This document shows, piece after piece, positions 56,595 through 64,000 of a DNA stretch of 64,000 bases (its first letter is position 1; the number at the start of each line of letters is the position of its first letter). The notes beneath the pieces are model-generated. The model did not search any database. It worked only from the letters and a program-made list of their open reading frames with translations, and was not told the DNA's origin. The translations under genes and the position numbers were made by a program. This DNA is from Nitriliruptor sp040882055 (GTDB lineage: Bacteria > Actinomycetota > Nitriliruptoria > Nitriliruptorales > Nitriliruptoraceae), in contig JBBECA010000082.1 of the NCBI GenBank assembly GCA_040882055.1, positions 1 through 64,000 on the forward strand. The letters are read 5' to 3'.

Positions 56595-58376
56595 ATGCGC
56601 GCGCAGAACCCCTCGCACGCCCTGGCGCTGGTGCTCGTCGACGAGCTGGCCCGCTGCGGGGTCACCGATGCGGTGCTCGCCCCCGGCTCGCGGTCGGCGG
56701 CGCTGGCGATGGCGTTGCACGACGATCCGCGCGTCCGCCTCCACGTCGAGGTCGACGAGCGGTCCGCGGGGTTCCTGGCCGTCGGGCTCGGACGGGGCAG
56801 CGGACGTCCCGCCGCCGTCGTGGTCACCTCGGGTTCGGCGGTCGCCAACCTCCACCCGGCGGTGATCGAGGCGGACACCGGGGGTGTCCCCGTGCTGCTG
56901 CTGACCGCGGACCGTCCCCCGGAGCTGCGCGGCACCGGGGCCAACCAGACCATCGACCAGCTCCACCTCTTCGGCCGGAGCGTGCGCTGGTTCCACGAGG
57001 TCGGCGTCGCCGAGGACCGCCCCGGGTCGGTCGCCCACTGGCGTTCGGTGACGGCCCGTGCGGTGGCCACGGCGGTGGGGCTGGCCGGACCTCCGGGGCC
57101 GGTCCACCTCAACCTGCCGTTCCGCGAGCCGACGGTCCCGGCCAGCGACGACGGACGTGTCCGCGCCGAGCCGTTCACCTCACCGCTGGAGGGCCGCGGC
57201 GACCGCCGCCCGTGGGTCGAGGTGGCGCGGGCCCCACGCCGCGCGAACGACGACGAACTCGCGGCGCTCGCCGGACGGATGCTGTCCACCGAGCGTGGCC
57301 TGATCGTCGTGGGCGCGACCGCCGTCGGGGTCGAGGACGTGGCGGGACCGATCCACGCTCTGGCGCGGGCGGCGGGCTACCCCGTGATCGCCGAGCCCGC
57401 GTCGAACGCCCGGATCCCCGGCGCACTCGCGCACGCGCACCACCTCCTCGGGCACCCGGGGTTCACGGGCGCCCACCGTCCGGACCTCGTGGTGCGGGTC
57501 GGGCGGACGGGGGTCTCGCGCCACCTCTCGGCCGTGCTCGGCCCCGGCATCCCGCAGGTCCTGGTCGACCCCGACGGCGCGTGGCACGACCCCGACCGTG
57601 CCATCGCCGAGCTGGTGCTCGCGGACGTCGGGGCGACCTGCGCGACCCTCGCCGCGCAGCTCGCGGTCCGCGCTTCCTCGGAGTGGGCCGACCGGTGGGC
57701 GGACGCGGACGCCGCCGCCCGCCAGGCGATCGACGCGGTGCTCGACGGCGACGACCTCCCGACCGAGCCGCGGGTCGTGCGTGACCTCGCCGCCGCGCTG
57801 CCCGACGGCACCACCCTGGTCGTCGGCTCCTCGATGCCGATCCGCGACCTCGATCAGGTGTTGGTGCCCCGCGAGGGGCTGCGCATCGTGGCCAACCGGG
57901 GGGCGTCCGGGATCGACGGGGTGGTGTCGACCGCGCTCGGGGTGGCTATCGCGGACGCCACCAGCGAGGGTCCGGATCGGGGGCCGACCGTGGCGCTCGT
58001 CGGCGACCTGACGTTCCTGCACGACGCCAACGGGCTGCTGCTGTCGCCCGGCCTGGAACGGCTCGACTGCACCTTCGTGGTCCTCGACAACGACGGTGGC
58101 GGCATCTTCTCGTTCCTGCCGCAGGCCGCCTACCCCGGCTCGTTCGAGCGGGTCTTCGGGACCGCGCACGGCCGCGACCTGGCCCACCTCGCCGCCTTCC
58201 ACGGCCTCGGCTACCACCAGCTCGAAGCTGCCGGCGACCTGCGCGGGCTGCTGGCGACGACGCGTCGGCGGGGCGGACTGCACCTGGTGCACGTGCGCAC
58301 CGATCGGGCCGCGAACCGGCAGCTCCACGAGCGGATCACCCGCACCGTCCACGACACGCTCGACGGCCTCGCCTGA
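56595..58376 (+). CDS. menD: 2-Succinyl-5-enolpyruvyl-6-hydroxy-3-cyclohexene-1-carboxylate synthase
   Basis: 593 residues, thiamine-diphosphate enzyme. APGSRSAALAMAL and VEVDERSAGFLAVGLGRGSGRP form the N-terminal domain with the activating Glu; RPPELRGTGANQTIDQ is a MenD signature; GSSMPIRDLD, NRGASGIDGVVSTALGVA and GDLTFLHDANGLL followed by NDGGGIFSFLPQA form the ThDP/Mg2+ domain. It adds a succinyl-semialdehyde unit from 2-oxoglutarate to isochorismate. It converges with menF, 2 bp apart. Confidence 0.96.
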   Translation: MRAQNPSHALALVLVDELARCGVTDAVLAPGSRSAALAMALHDDPRVRLHVEVDERSAGFLAVGLGRGSGRPAAVVVTSGSAVANLHPAVIEADTGGVPVLLLTADRPPELRGTGANQTIDQLHLFGRSVRWFHEVGVAEDRPGSVAHWRSVTARAVATAVGLAGPPGPVHLNLPFREPTVPASDDGRVRAEPFTSPLEGRGDRRPWVEVARAPRRANDDELAALAGRMLSTERGLIVVGATAVGVEDVAGPIHALARAAGYPVIAEPASNARIPGALAHAHHLLGHPGFTGAHRPDLVVRVGRTGVSRHLSAVLGPGIPQVLVDPDGAWHDPDRAIAELVLADVGATCATLAAQLAVRASSEWADRWADADAAARQAIDAVLDGDDLPTEPRVVRDLAAALPDGTTLVVGSSMPIRDLDQVLVPREGLRIVANRGASGIDGVVSTALGVAIADATSEGPDRGPTVALVGDLTFLHDANGLLLSPGLERLDCTFVVLDNDGGGIFSFLPQAAYPGSFERVFGTAHGRDLAHLAAFHGLGYHQLEAAGDLRGLLATTRRRGGLHLVHVRTDRAANRQLHERITRTVHDTLDGLA

Positions 58377-58378
58377 CG

Positions 58379-59611
58379 TCAGTCCGCGCCGAGGGCGGCC
58401 TGCATCGCGAGGAGCTTGAGGCGGGTCTCCTCGAGCTCGTCCTCGGGGAGCGATGCCGCCACCACGCCGACACCGGCGAACAGCCGCGCCCGGGCGCCGG
58501 CCAGCTCGGCGCAGCGCAGGGCGATCCCCCACTCGCCGTCGCCGTTGGCATCCACCCACCCGACCGGGGCCGCGTAGCGCCCACGGTCCATGCCCTCGAG
58601 CTCGGCGATCACCTCGAGCGCGCGGTCCCGCGGCGTCCCGCCCACCGCCGCCGTCGGGTGCAGTTCGGCCACCACCTCGAGGACCGAGGCCGGTTCGGCG
58701 AGGTGGCCCGAGAACACGGTCGCCAGGTGTTGGACGTTGTCGAGACGCAGCAGGCGCGGCTCGGGGGCGTGCTGCAGGTCGGGGCAGCGCGGCGCGAGGA
58801 CCTCACGGACCGAGTCCGCGGCCAGCTGGTGCTCGTGGCGGTCCTTGGCAGAGGCGAGCAGCGCAGCGCCGAGCGCGGCGTCCTCCGCCTCGTCCTCGGC
58901 GCGGCCCGTCGTGCCGGCCAGCACCCGTGAGGTGACGCGGTCACCGTCGCGGGCGAGCAGCAGCTCGGGGGTGGCGCCGACGAGGCCCTCCACCACGAAG
59001 GTGTGGCAGCTCGGGAAGCGGGCGGTGAGGCGCCGGGCGAGGTCGAGCGGATCGAACGGCTCCTGCGACCACACCGCGTGGTCGCGCGCGAGCACGACCT
59101 TGTCGAGCGCGCCGTCCCGCAACCGGTCGACCGCGGCGGCGACGGCTTCGAGCCAGCGCAGGTCGGGCTTGGACGAGCCCGCGAACCGTGGCCGGTCCCG
59201 CGGTGGCGGCTCGGGCGGCGAGGTCGCCAGCCCGGGCACCGGGGGAGCGCCGTCGGGGTCGATCGTGGTCAGCCACGTCGCCCCGTCGCGGCGGCCGACG
59301 ATCACGCGCGGCACCACCAGCGACGACCCGGCGGCGTCCGCATCGAAGCTGAAGGCGCCGACGGCGGTCAGGCCGGATCCGGGTACTCGGACCTCGTCGT
59401 CGATCTCGGCCGCGGCCACGAGGTCGCGGAAGCCGGCCTCGGCGCGGGCGAAGCGGTCGTCACCGGCACCGGGTACGAGCCGGGCCGCGACCCCCCACCC
59501 GACCAGGCCGTCACCGCGTCGGACCCAGGCGACGGCGTCGTCCGGAGCCGGCGGCAGGTCCAGCAGCGCCCGGTCGTCGGCGAGGTGGCGCGTCGTGACG
59601 CGCAGCGTCAC
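58379..59611 (-). CDS. menF: Isochorismate synthase
   Basis: 410 residues of the chorismate-utilising family. The catalytic half has RDGALDKVVLARDH, FVVEGLVGATPELLLARDGDRV, LAGTTGRAEDEAED, HPTAAVGGTPRDRAL and GRYAAPVGWVDANGDGEWGIALR, with the metal-binding Glu residues. It isomerises chorismate to isochorismate, the entry to menaquinone. A salicylate or enterobactin-type role is less likely in this neighbourhood. Its GTG start overlaps the stop of the upstream MerR-like gene, so menF is co-transcribed with a regulator. Confidence 0.92.
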   Translation of the reverse strand: MTLRVTTRHLADDRALLDLPPAPDDAVAWVRRGDGLVGWGVAARLVPGAGDDRFARAEAGFRDLVAAAEIDDEVRVPGSGLTAVGAFSFDADAAGSSLVVPRVIVGRRDGATWLTTIDPDGAPPVPGLATSPPEPPPRDRPRFAGSSKPDLRWLEAVAAAVDRLRDGALDKVVLARDHAVWSQEPFDPLDLARRLTARFPSCHTFVVEGLVGATPELLLARDGDRVTSRVLAGTTGRAEDEAEDAALGAALLASAKDRHEHQLAADSVREVLAPRCPDLQHAPEPRLLRLDNVQHLATVFSGHLAEPASVLEVVAELHPTAAVGGTPRDRALEVIAELEGMDRGRYAAPVGWVDANGDGEWGIALRCAELAGARARLFAGVGVVAASLPEDELEETRLKLLAMQAALGAD

Positions 59612-60174
59612 GCCTCGTCCCCGGGGCCCTCGGCCGCCTGTTGCGCCTGGATCTGCTCGACCGCGGCCGCCAGCAACCGTCGACGGGTGTGGTGCGCGAC
59701 CAGCCGCTCGGTGGCGGGCAGCATCACCCGGTACGCGGTCACCAACCGGTCGGCGGCCTCGGTCTCGTCAGCGACGGTCCCGCGCACCGGGTCGCGGACG
59801 AAGCGCAGGAACGCCTCGACGGCGTGGTCGGCCAGGTCGCGGACGGCCGCGTCGGTGCGTCGCCCGAGATCGAGTAGCTCGCCGAGCGGGAGCCCGGCAT
59901 CGACCAGCGCCAGGCCGGCGCGCACCGCGTCGACGTCGGCACGTGAGTAGCGCGGGGTCCCGGTGTGGTCCACGTGGTGGGGCAGCAGCAGGCCGGCGCG
60001 TGCGATCGACTCGACCAGCGCGCGGGTGGATCCGACCTCGGCAGCCAGGCCGTCGAGGTCGAACGGGGCGTCCTCGTCGTCGGCGACCGCGGCGGCGAGC
60101 GCCGCGTCGGGACGCGACAGGATGCCGTCGGTGTCCGACGGTGCACGGTCCTGGGGCGGGGTTCCGGGGGCCAC
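59608..60174 (-). CDS. MerR-like transcriptional regulator
   Basis: 188 residues. FDLDGLAAEVGSTRALVESIARAGLLLPHHVDHTGTPRYSRADVDAVRAGLALVDAGLPLGELLDL (about 38-103) is a MerR-type winged helix; the rest is helical, with no cysteine or known effector site. It is translated into menF through a 4-nt overlap, so it may regulate menaquinone entry, but no operator is recognised. The GTG start at 60174 has TAGCCT ending 7 nt upstream and no ribosome-binding site, suggesting a leaderless mRNA. Confidence 0.78.
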   Translation of the reverse strand: MAPGTPPQDRAPSDTDGILSRPDAALAAAVADDEDAPFDLDGLAAEVGSTRALVESIARAGLLLPHHVDHTGTPRYSRADVDAVRAGLALVDAGLPLGELLDLGRRTDAAVRDLADHAVEAFLRFVRDPVRGTVADETEAADRLVTAYRVMLPATERLVAHHTRRRLLAAAVEQIQAQQAAEGPGDEA

Positions 60175-60181
60175 GTCGGCG

Positions 60182-60187
60182 AGGCTA
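60182..60187 (-). promoter_or_regulatory. -10 element of a leaderless promoter (TAGCCT)
   Basis: TAGCCT on the minus strand ends 7 nt before GTG 60174 of the MerR-like gene. Confidence 0.5.
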
Positions 60188-60234
60188 CGCCACCCGGTGG
60201 GAACGTCGGTCCGGACACGGCCTCGGCGCGCTGG

Positions 60235-61110
60235 TCAGCGGCGGAACAGGCCCTTCAGCCCACCGCTCTTCGCTGGCGCTGGACCACGCGGGACGCGGTC
60301 GCCCCGTGCGGTGAACGAGCCGTCGAAGGGGGAGAGCAGCACCGCTGGGGGCGCCAGCTCCGTGGTCACCTCGTCCGCGTGGGCGTCGGCCACGTCGTGG
60401 CTCGTGGGCGCGTGCGGGGTCGGGACGACCGCCTCGAGCGGAGCGTCCACGGGTGCGGTGTCGAAGGGGGGAGGGGGTGGGAGGTCATCCTCGGTGGGTC
60501 CGGAGGTCGGCAGCACCCCGGGCGTGGCCGCAGGCGCGTGCGCGTCACGGTCGTCGAGGGTGCGTACGGCGGCGGCGAGGTTGGCGAGCGCGTCGAGGTC
60601 GGTGGCCTCCTCGGGCGAGCTCGGGGGCGCCGGCGTGCCGCCGGTGGCGTCCTGCCTCACCGGAGCGACGGGCGACGGTCCGACCGAGGTCGCCGACGAC
60701 GAGGTCGTTCCCGGTCCGGGTGTGGCCGCTGCAGCGGTGTCCGCGGCGAGCTCGAGGTCACCGAGCTCGTGGATCTCGCGCAGCAGATCCTCGGCGCCAG
60801 CTGCGGCTGCGACCCCCGGCCCCGTGGCGGTCCCGGGGTCCGCGATGGGCTCGACCGTCGCCGCGGTCGGGATCGACGGGGGCTGCACGGTTCGCGGCGC
60901 GTCCTCGACGGGCGCGTCCTCGACGGGCGCGTCCGGGCCCTCGGCGACGGTGGCGACCCACGGCTGGGGCTCGTCCGGGTGCGGGGTCGAGCGACCGATG
61001 GCGGCGGCGACGCGTGCGCCGGCAACGCCGACGATGTGGCCCTCCGGACAGCGACCCGAGGGATCGATCATCGCCGAGGCGCCGCAATCGGGGCAGTGGA
61101 CGAAGGGCAC
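60235..61110 (-). CDS. Zinc-ribbon protein with long disordered region
   Basis: 291 residues. The N-terminus has a Cys6-X2-Cys9-X11-Cys21-X3-His25 ribbon (HCPDCGASAMIDPSGRCPEGH). The rest is Ala/Pro/Thr/Asp-rich and probably disordered, with a repeated APVEDAPVEDAP and two short helical parts (EDLLREIHELGDLELAAD and LDALANLAAAVRTLDD). It ends in a basic GGLKGLFRR. No enzyme domain is present. The GTG has AGGAGA 8 nt upstream. It diverges from menG. Function unknown; the plan resembles the DUF4388 protein at 8154-9521 in having a folded head, a disordered acidic body and a basic hydrophobic tip. Confidence 0.72.
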   Translation of the reverse strand: MPFVHCPDCGASAMIDPSGRCPEGHIVGVAGARVAAAIGRSTPHPDEPQPWVATVAEGPDAPVEDAPVEDAPRTVQPPSIPTAATVEPIADPGTATGPGVAAAAGAEDLLREIHELGDLELAADTAAAATPGPGTTSSSATSVGPSPVAPVRQDATGGTPAPPSSPEEATDLDALANLAAAVRTLDDRDAHAPAATPGVLPTSGPTEDDLPPPPPFDTAPVDAPLEAVVPTPHAPTSHDVADAHADEVTTELAPPAVLLSPFDGSFTARGDRVPRGPAPAKSGGLKGLFRR

Positions 61111-61184
61111 GTCGGATCTCCTGGCCGGTCGGATCGGGCGACACCGTCGCCCGGCAGCCCGCGGGTCCCACCGGACCCGCGCTG

Positions 61185-61190
61185 TAGCCT
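61185..61190 (+). promoter_or_regulatory. -10 element (TAGCCT) of menG
   Basis: TAGCCT lies about 100 nt before the menG start, giving a leader of around 90 nt that ends in GGAGGAGA. Confidence 0.4.
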
Positions 61191-61292
61191 CGTGCGGGGG
61201 CAGCCCCACCACCACACCATCGGCACGCGGCGTCCCCGTGTTGAGCGGTCCGGTGGGATCGTCCGCCACCCGCACCGGAGGAGACGTTGACC

Positions 61293-62015
61293 GTGAACCG
61301 GACCGGGTCCCGCGACCTGCCTGCTGCGGGCCGTGAGGGCAAGGACGCTGCGCTCGTGCAGGCCATGTTCGATCAGGTCGCGCCACGCTACGACCTGGCG
61401 AACGCGGCGCTGTCGCTCGGGCAGGACGCCCACTGGCGTCGGGCGGTCGCGCTCGCAGCCCGTCCGGGTGACGCCGACCTGCTCGACGTCGCCGCCGGTC
61501 CGGGCAACGTCGCCACCGAGCTCGTCGCCCGCGGTGCCCGGTCGGTGGTCGCGCTCGACCTGTCCGAGCGGATGCTCCGGGTGGGGTACGAGCGCGGGCA
61601 CGAGGGCATCGCCTGGGTCAACGGCGATGCCCTCGCCCTGCCGTTCCCGGACGCGAGCTTCGACGCCCTGACCATCTCGTTCGGGCTCCGCAACGTCCCG
61701 GACCCCGAAGCGGCGGCCCGCGAGTTCGCCCGTGTGCTCCGACCCGGCGGCCGGGTCGTGGTGTGCGAGTTCGCCGCGCCCACGTGGCGGCCCTTCCGCG
61801 AGATCTACCGCCGCTACCTGGTGGGCGCCGTGCCCGGTCTCGCGCGGGTGGTGTCGTCCTCGCCGGACGCCTACATCTACCTCGCCGAGTCCATCCTGGC
61901 CTGGCCCGACCGGCGCACCGTGGCCAGCTGGTTCGAGGCGGCGGGTTTCGCCGAGCTCCAGGTCAAGGACCTCGCGGGTGGCATCGTCGCGGTGCACCGC
62001 GGCTTCCGACGGTGA
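61293..62015 (+). CDS. menG: Demethylmenaquinone methyltransferase
   Basis: 240 residues of the UbiE/MenG family. MFDQVAPRYDLANAALSLGQDAHWRR, SAM motif LLDVAAGPGNVATEL, GDALALPFPDASFDALTISFGLRNV and LRPGGRVVVCEFAAPTW are diagnostic. It methylates demethylmenaquinone with SAM in the final core step. GTG 61293 is chosen, but TTG 61287, closer to GGAGGAGA, is nearly as good. The stop overlaps the lipoprotein start as GTGA. Confidence 0.93.
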   Translation: MNRTGSRDLPAAGREGKDAALVQAMFDQVAPRYDLANAALSLGQDAHWRRAVALAARPGDADLLDVAAGPGNVATELVARGARSVVALDLSERMLRVGYERGHEGIAWVNGDALALPFPDASFDALTISFGLRNVPDPEAAAREFARVLRPGGRVVVCEFAAPTWRPFREIYRRYLVGAVPGLARVVSSSPDAYIYLAESILAWPDRRTVASWFEAAGFAELQVKDLAGGIVAVHRGFRR

Positions 62016-62998
62016 CGCCGCTCGGCCGCTGCGCGGCGATCGCTGCCCGTCTGCCGCGCTGGTCGCGGAGCCGGACCGTGCTCGCGGTGGCCGTGCTCGC
62101 CGTGCTCGGCGGGTGCACCGCCGACCTCGACCCGCAGGAGGAGCTGGCCGCCGCGGTCGAGGCCACCGCCGAGGAGCCCTTCGTCTTCCGCCTCTCCGCC
62201 CAGGCCGACCGTTCGGCGCTCGATCAGCTCGGTGACGACGCGGTGGCGGCAGCGAGCTTCCTCGAGGGCGCGGGGATCGAGGGCGCCCGCGACCCGGACG
62301 GGCGGCTCCGGTTGTCGTTGACGCTCGGCGGGGACGCGCCGCTGCTCGAGGTGATCGCCGAGGAGGGGGATGCGCTGCTGCTGCGCACCGGGCTCGGTGC
62401 GGTCCTCGGCCTCGAGGGGCGCGATCCGGCCACGGCGCTGGAGCCCGCCCTCGACCGCCTCGGTGTGAGCGAGGCGGGGCGTGAAGCCCTGATCACCTCG
62501 TTCTCGGGTGGCTGGGTGGCGTTGACCGACGTCGACGATCTCGGCGAACTGCTCGGCGCGGCGTCGGGGGAGTCCCGGACGGACGAGCCGGCGGCGCAGC
62601 TCGATGCCCGCGAGCTGCTCGGCGCGATCGAGGTCCTGTCCGCCCGGGACGCCGGCGAGGTCCGGCGCCTGGACGTGGTGGTCGAGACGCGGGCGCTGGC
62701 GGAGCTGCTCGGTGACGGCGGCGGGGACCGGACGGTGCCGGGCACGATCGACCTCCGCGACGGACGGGTGCTCGAGGTGCGCCTCGAGCTGAGCGGTGGC
62801 GACCTGCTCGAGCTCGACCCCGCGGCGGCCGGAGGCGATCAGCCCGCGGACGGTGACGCTGCCGGGATCGTCGAGCTCCTCCTGCGCGTCGACCCGGTCA
62901 CCGAGGGCAACGCGGTCGAGCGGCCCGAGCCCGGTGCCTCCCTGACGGCGGCCGAACTGCTCGATCTGGTCGAACGTCTCAGCCCACCAGCGGGGTAG
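62012..62998 (+). CDS. Lipoprotein of unknown function
   Basis: 328 residues. A basic N-terminal region and hydrophobic core end in lipobox AVLGGC with lipid-anchor Cys35. The mature part is acidic and Leu/Ala/Glu-rich (for example FVFRLSAQADRS, SLTLGGDAPLLEVIAEEGDALLLRTGLG), with alternating strands and a late DLRDGRVLEVRLELSGGDLLEL hairpin. The pattern is reminiscent of lipid-binding LppX/LprG-type lipoproteins, but this is only an impression. It is translationally coupled to menG. Its TAG stop doubles as the -10 of the menJ-like gene. Confidence 0.75.
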   Translation: MTPLGRCAAIAARLPRWSRSRTVLAVAVLAVLGGCTADLDPQEELAAAVEATAEEPFVFRLSAQADRSALDQLGDDAVAAASFLEGAGIEGARDPDGRLRLSLTLGGDAPLLEVIAEEGDALLLRTGLGAVLGLEGRDPATALEPALDRLGVSEAGREALITSFSGGWVALTDVDDLGELLGAASGESRTDEPAAQLDARELLGAIEVLSARDAGEVRRLDVVVETRALAELLGDGGGDRTVPGTIDLRDGRVLEVRLELSGGDLLELDPAAAGGDQPADGDAAGIVELLLRVDPVTEGNAVERPEPGASLTAAELLDLVERLSPPAG

Positions 62999-63031
62999 AC
63001 TGGCGGGCTCGTGAAGGTTTTCACGAGCCCG
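62996..63031 (+). promoter_or_regulatory. -10 (TAGACT) and Rex-like operator before the menJ-like gene
   Basis: TAGACT (62996-63001) overlaps the preceding stop. A perfect 12-bp inverted repeat with a 4-nt centre follows at 63004-63031. Its core TCGTGAA-GGTT-TTCACGA matches the Rex operator layout TTGTGAA-N4-TTCACAA except for one symmetric base change per arm. The dyad covers the predicted transcript start near 63008. It could also fold as an RNA hairpin at the 5' end. Confidence 0.6.
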
Positions 63032-63107
63032 GGTCGTGCCGGCTGGTGCCCCCGTGGTACCCGCGGCCCCGTCGCCGAGCGGCCCCACCCCTTCGCCAGG
63101 AGCTCCG

Positions 63108-64000
63108 ATGGCCAGCACGCTCGATGCGGTGACCTCCGCCGACGTCGTGGTCGCCGGCGCCGGTCCCGGTGGCGCGGCCGCGGCCGCCCACCTCGCCGGG
63201 CTCGGCTACGACGTGGTGCTGCTCGAGAAGGACCGCTTCCCCCGGGACAAGGTCTGCGGTGACGGGCTCACCCCCCGCGTGGTCGGGGAGCTGCTCGAGC
63301 TCGGCATGGTGGACGAGGCGCACGGGCGCGTGGACGGCTGGGCGACCCAGAAGGGCCTGCGGATCCACGGTGGGTCGACGGCCATGGAGCTGCCGTGGCC
63401 GGAGCTCGACGACTGGCCGTCGTGGGGCGCCACCGCCACCCGCAAGGTCTTCGACGAGGCCGTCGCCCGCCGTGCCGAGGCCGGCGGCGCGCAGCTCCAC
63501 GAGGGGATCGCCGTGACCGGCCCACGGTGGCAGGACGCCACCGAGCGCCGCGTCGCTGGGGTCACCTGGCGTGACGAGGACGGCCACGAGGGGGAGGTCC
63601 GTGCCCCCGTGGTCATCGCCGCGGACGGCGCCTCGGGTGGCCTCAGCAAGCGCCTCGGCGTCACGCGGCGCACCGACCGTCCGATGGCCGTCGCGGCGCG
63701 GACCTACTACCGCTCCACCCGCGCCGACGACGAGTGGATCAGCTCCTTCCTCGACCTGACCGACGCGGACGGCGACCTGCTGTCCGGGTACGGCTGGGTC
63801 TTCCCCCTCGACGACGGCACGATCAACGTCGGCCTCGGGCTGCTGTCCACCTCCAAGGACTTCCAGGCCGTCAGCTACAGGAAGCTCCTCGAGTCCTGGG
63901 CCGGGGGGATGGCCGAGGAGTGGGAGACCACCGAGGCCAACCGGACCGACAGGATCCGCTCCGGTCCGATCCCGATGGGTTTCAACCGCACCCCGCTCCA
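63108..64000 (+). CDS. menJ: Geranylgeranyl reductase family protein, MenJ-like (cut by window edge)
   Basis: The first 297 residues are present. An FAD-binding Rossmann motif opens the protein (VVVAGAGPGGAAAAAHLAGLGYDVVLLEKDRFPRDKVCGDGLTPR), with the later ADGASGGLSKRLG and GYGWVFPLDDGTINVGLGL motifs of geranylgeranyl reductases. In M. tuberculosis the equivalent gene beside the menaquinone cluster (Rv0561c, MenJ) saturates the beta-isoprene unit of menaquinone. The position after menG favours the same role here. The ATG at 63108 has CCAGGAG 6 nt upstream. The leader holds a Rex-like dyad. Confidence 0.88.
   Translation, partial: MASTLDAVTSADVVVAGAGPGGAAAAAHLAGLGYDVVLLEKDRFPRDKVCGDGLTPRVVGELLELGMVDEAHGRVDGWATQKGLRIHGGSTAMELPWPELDDWPSWGATATRKVFDEAVARRAEAGGAQLHEGIAVTGPRWQDATERRVAGVTWRDEDGHEGEVRAPVVIAADGASGGLSKRLGVTRRTDRPMAVAARTYYRSTRADDEWISSFLDLTDADGDLLSGYGWVFPLDDGTINVGLGLLSTSKDFQAVSYRKLLESWAGGMAEEWETTEANRTDRIRSGPIPMGFNRTPL

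Overview
The window is a gene-dense, very GC-rich stretch of an actinobacterial chromosome. Coding strands use GTG starts heavily, many genes overlap by GTGA or ATGA, and the only insertion-like disturbance is local tandem duplication. MshA (mycothiol synthesis), a RsiG-type c-di-GMP protein, SigK/RskA and a complete menaquinone set all point to Actinomycetota. The cytochrome b is split in the b6/subunit IV manner, unlike mycobacteria, which suggests a deep-branching class such as Nitriliruptoria (inference, low confidence). I see no transposase, phage gene, CRISPR array, tRNA or rRNA. Two runs of 100 N (34003-34102 and 53380-53479) are assembly gaps, each flanked by an exact direct repeat.

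Layout. 1-8.1 kb: end of a tRNA-dihydrouridine synthase, a translationally coupled pair likely to handle D-2-hydroxyglutarate, an acyl-CoA dehydrogenase, YgfZ, a peroxiredoxin and pyrophosphatase. 8.1-12.3 kb: a signalling block with a PATAN/DUF4388 protein diverging from a RsiG-like c-di-GMP-binding protein, a receiver protein and an HD-GYP phosphodiesterase, then asparaginase. 12.4-24.4 kb: XRE regulator, acyltransferase, mshA, YbjN protein, proC, a MacAB-like exporter, a histone-deacetylase-family enzyme, an excisionase-like HTH protein, an epimerase and a PlsC-type acyltransferase. 24.5-29.7 kb, mostly minus strand: an LPXTG surface protein, a DUF5667 membrane protein with its sigma factor and a 30-residue membrane peptide, and a TIM-barrel protein. 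29.8-40.5 kb: acyl-CoA synthetase, glutaredoxin-like protein, rex, and C5-pathway tetrapyrrole genes hemA, hemC, hemD, hemB and hemL. 40.7-50.4 kb: a cytochrome bc complex with a ferredoxin and two unrecognised membrane proteins, then the System II cytochrome c maturation set (thioredoxin, CcdA, ResB, CcsA). 50.5-52.4 kb: DUF4383 protein, sigK, rskA. 52.4-64 kb: menE, menB, menA, menC, menD, menF, menG and a menJ-like reductase cut by the right edge.

The functional theme of the right half is respiration: haem, menaquinone, the quinol-cytochrome c reductase and c-type haem attachment lie together with Rex, an NADH/NAD+ sensor. A Rex-like palindrome covers the predicted start site of the menJ-like gene. 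Gene order from the XRE regulator to menJ follows the order of the corresponding genes in Mycobacterium tuberculosis (roughly Rv0474 to Rv0561c, from memory), with the bc complex inserted.

Many genes have the -10 hexamer TA(G/C)(G/C/A)(C/G)T. It sits 6-8 nt before the start codon in four apparently leaderless genes and 25-60 nt before it in others. The strangest element is a 65-bp tandem array between hemA and hemC. Each unit carries a Shine-Dalgarno sequence and a 22-codon GTG mini-ORF whose stop overlaps the start of the next copy, the last copy supplying the hemC start.
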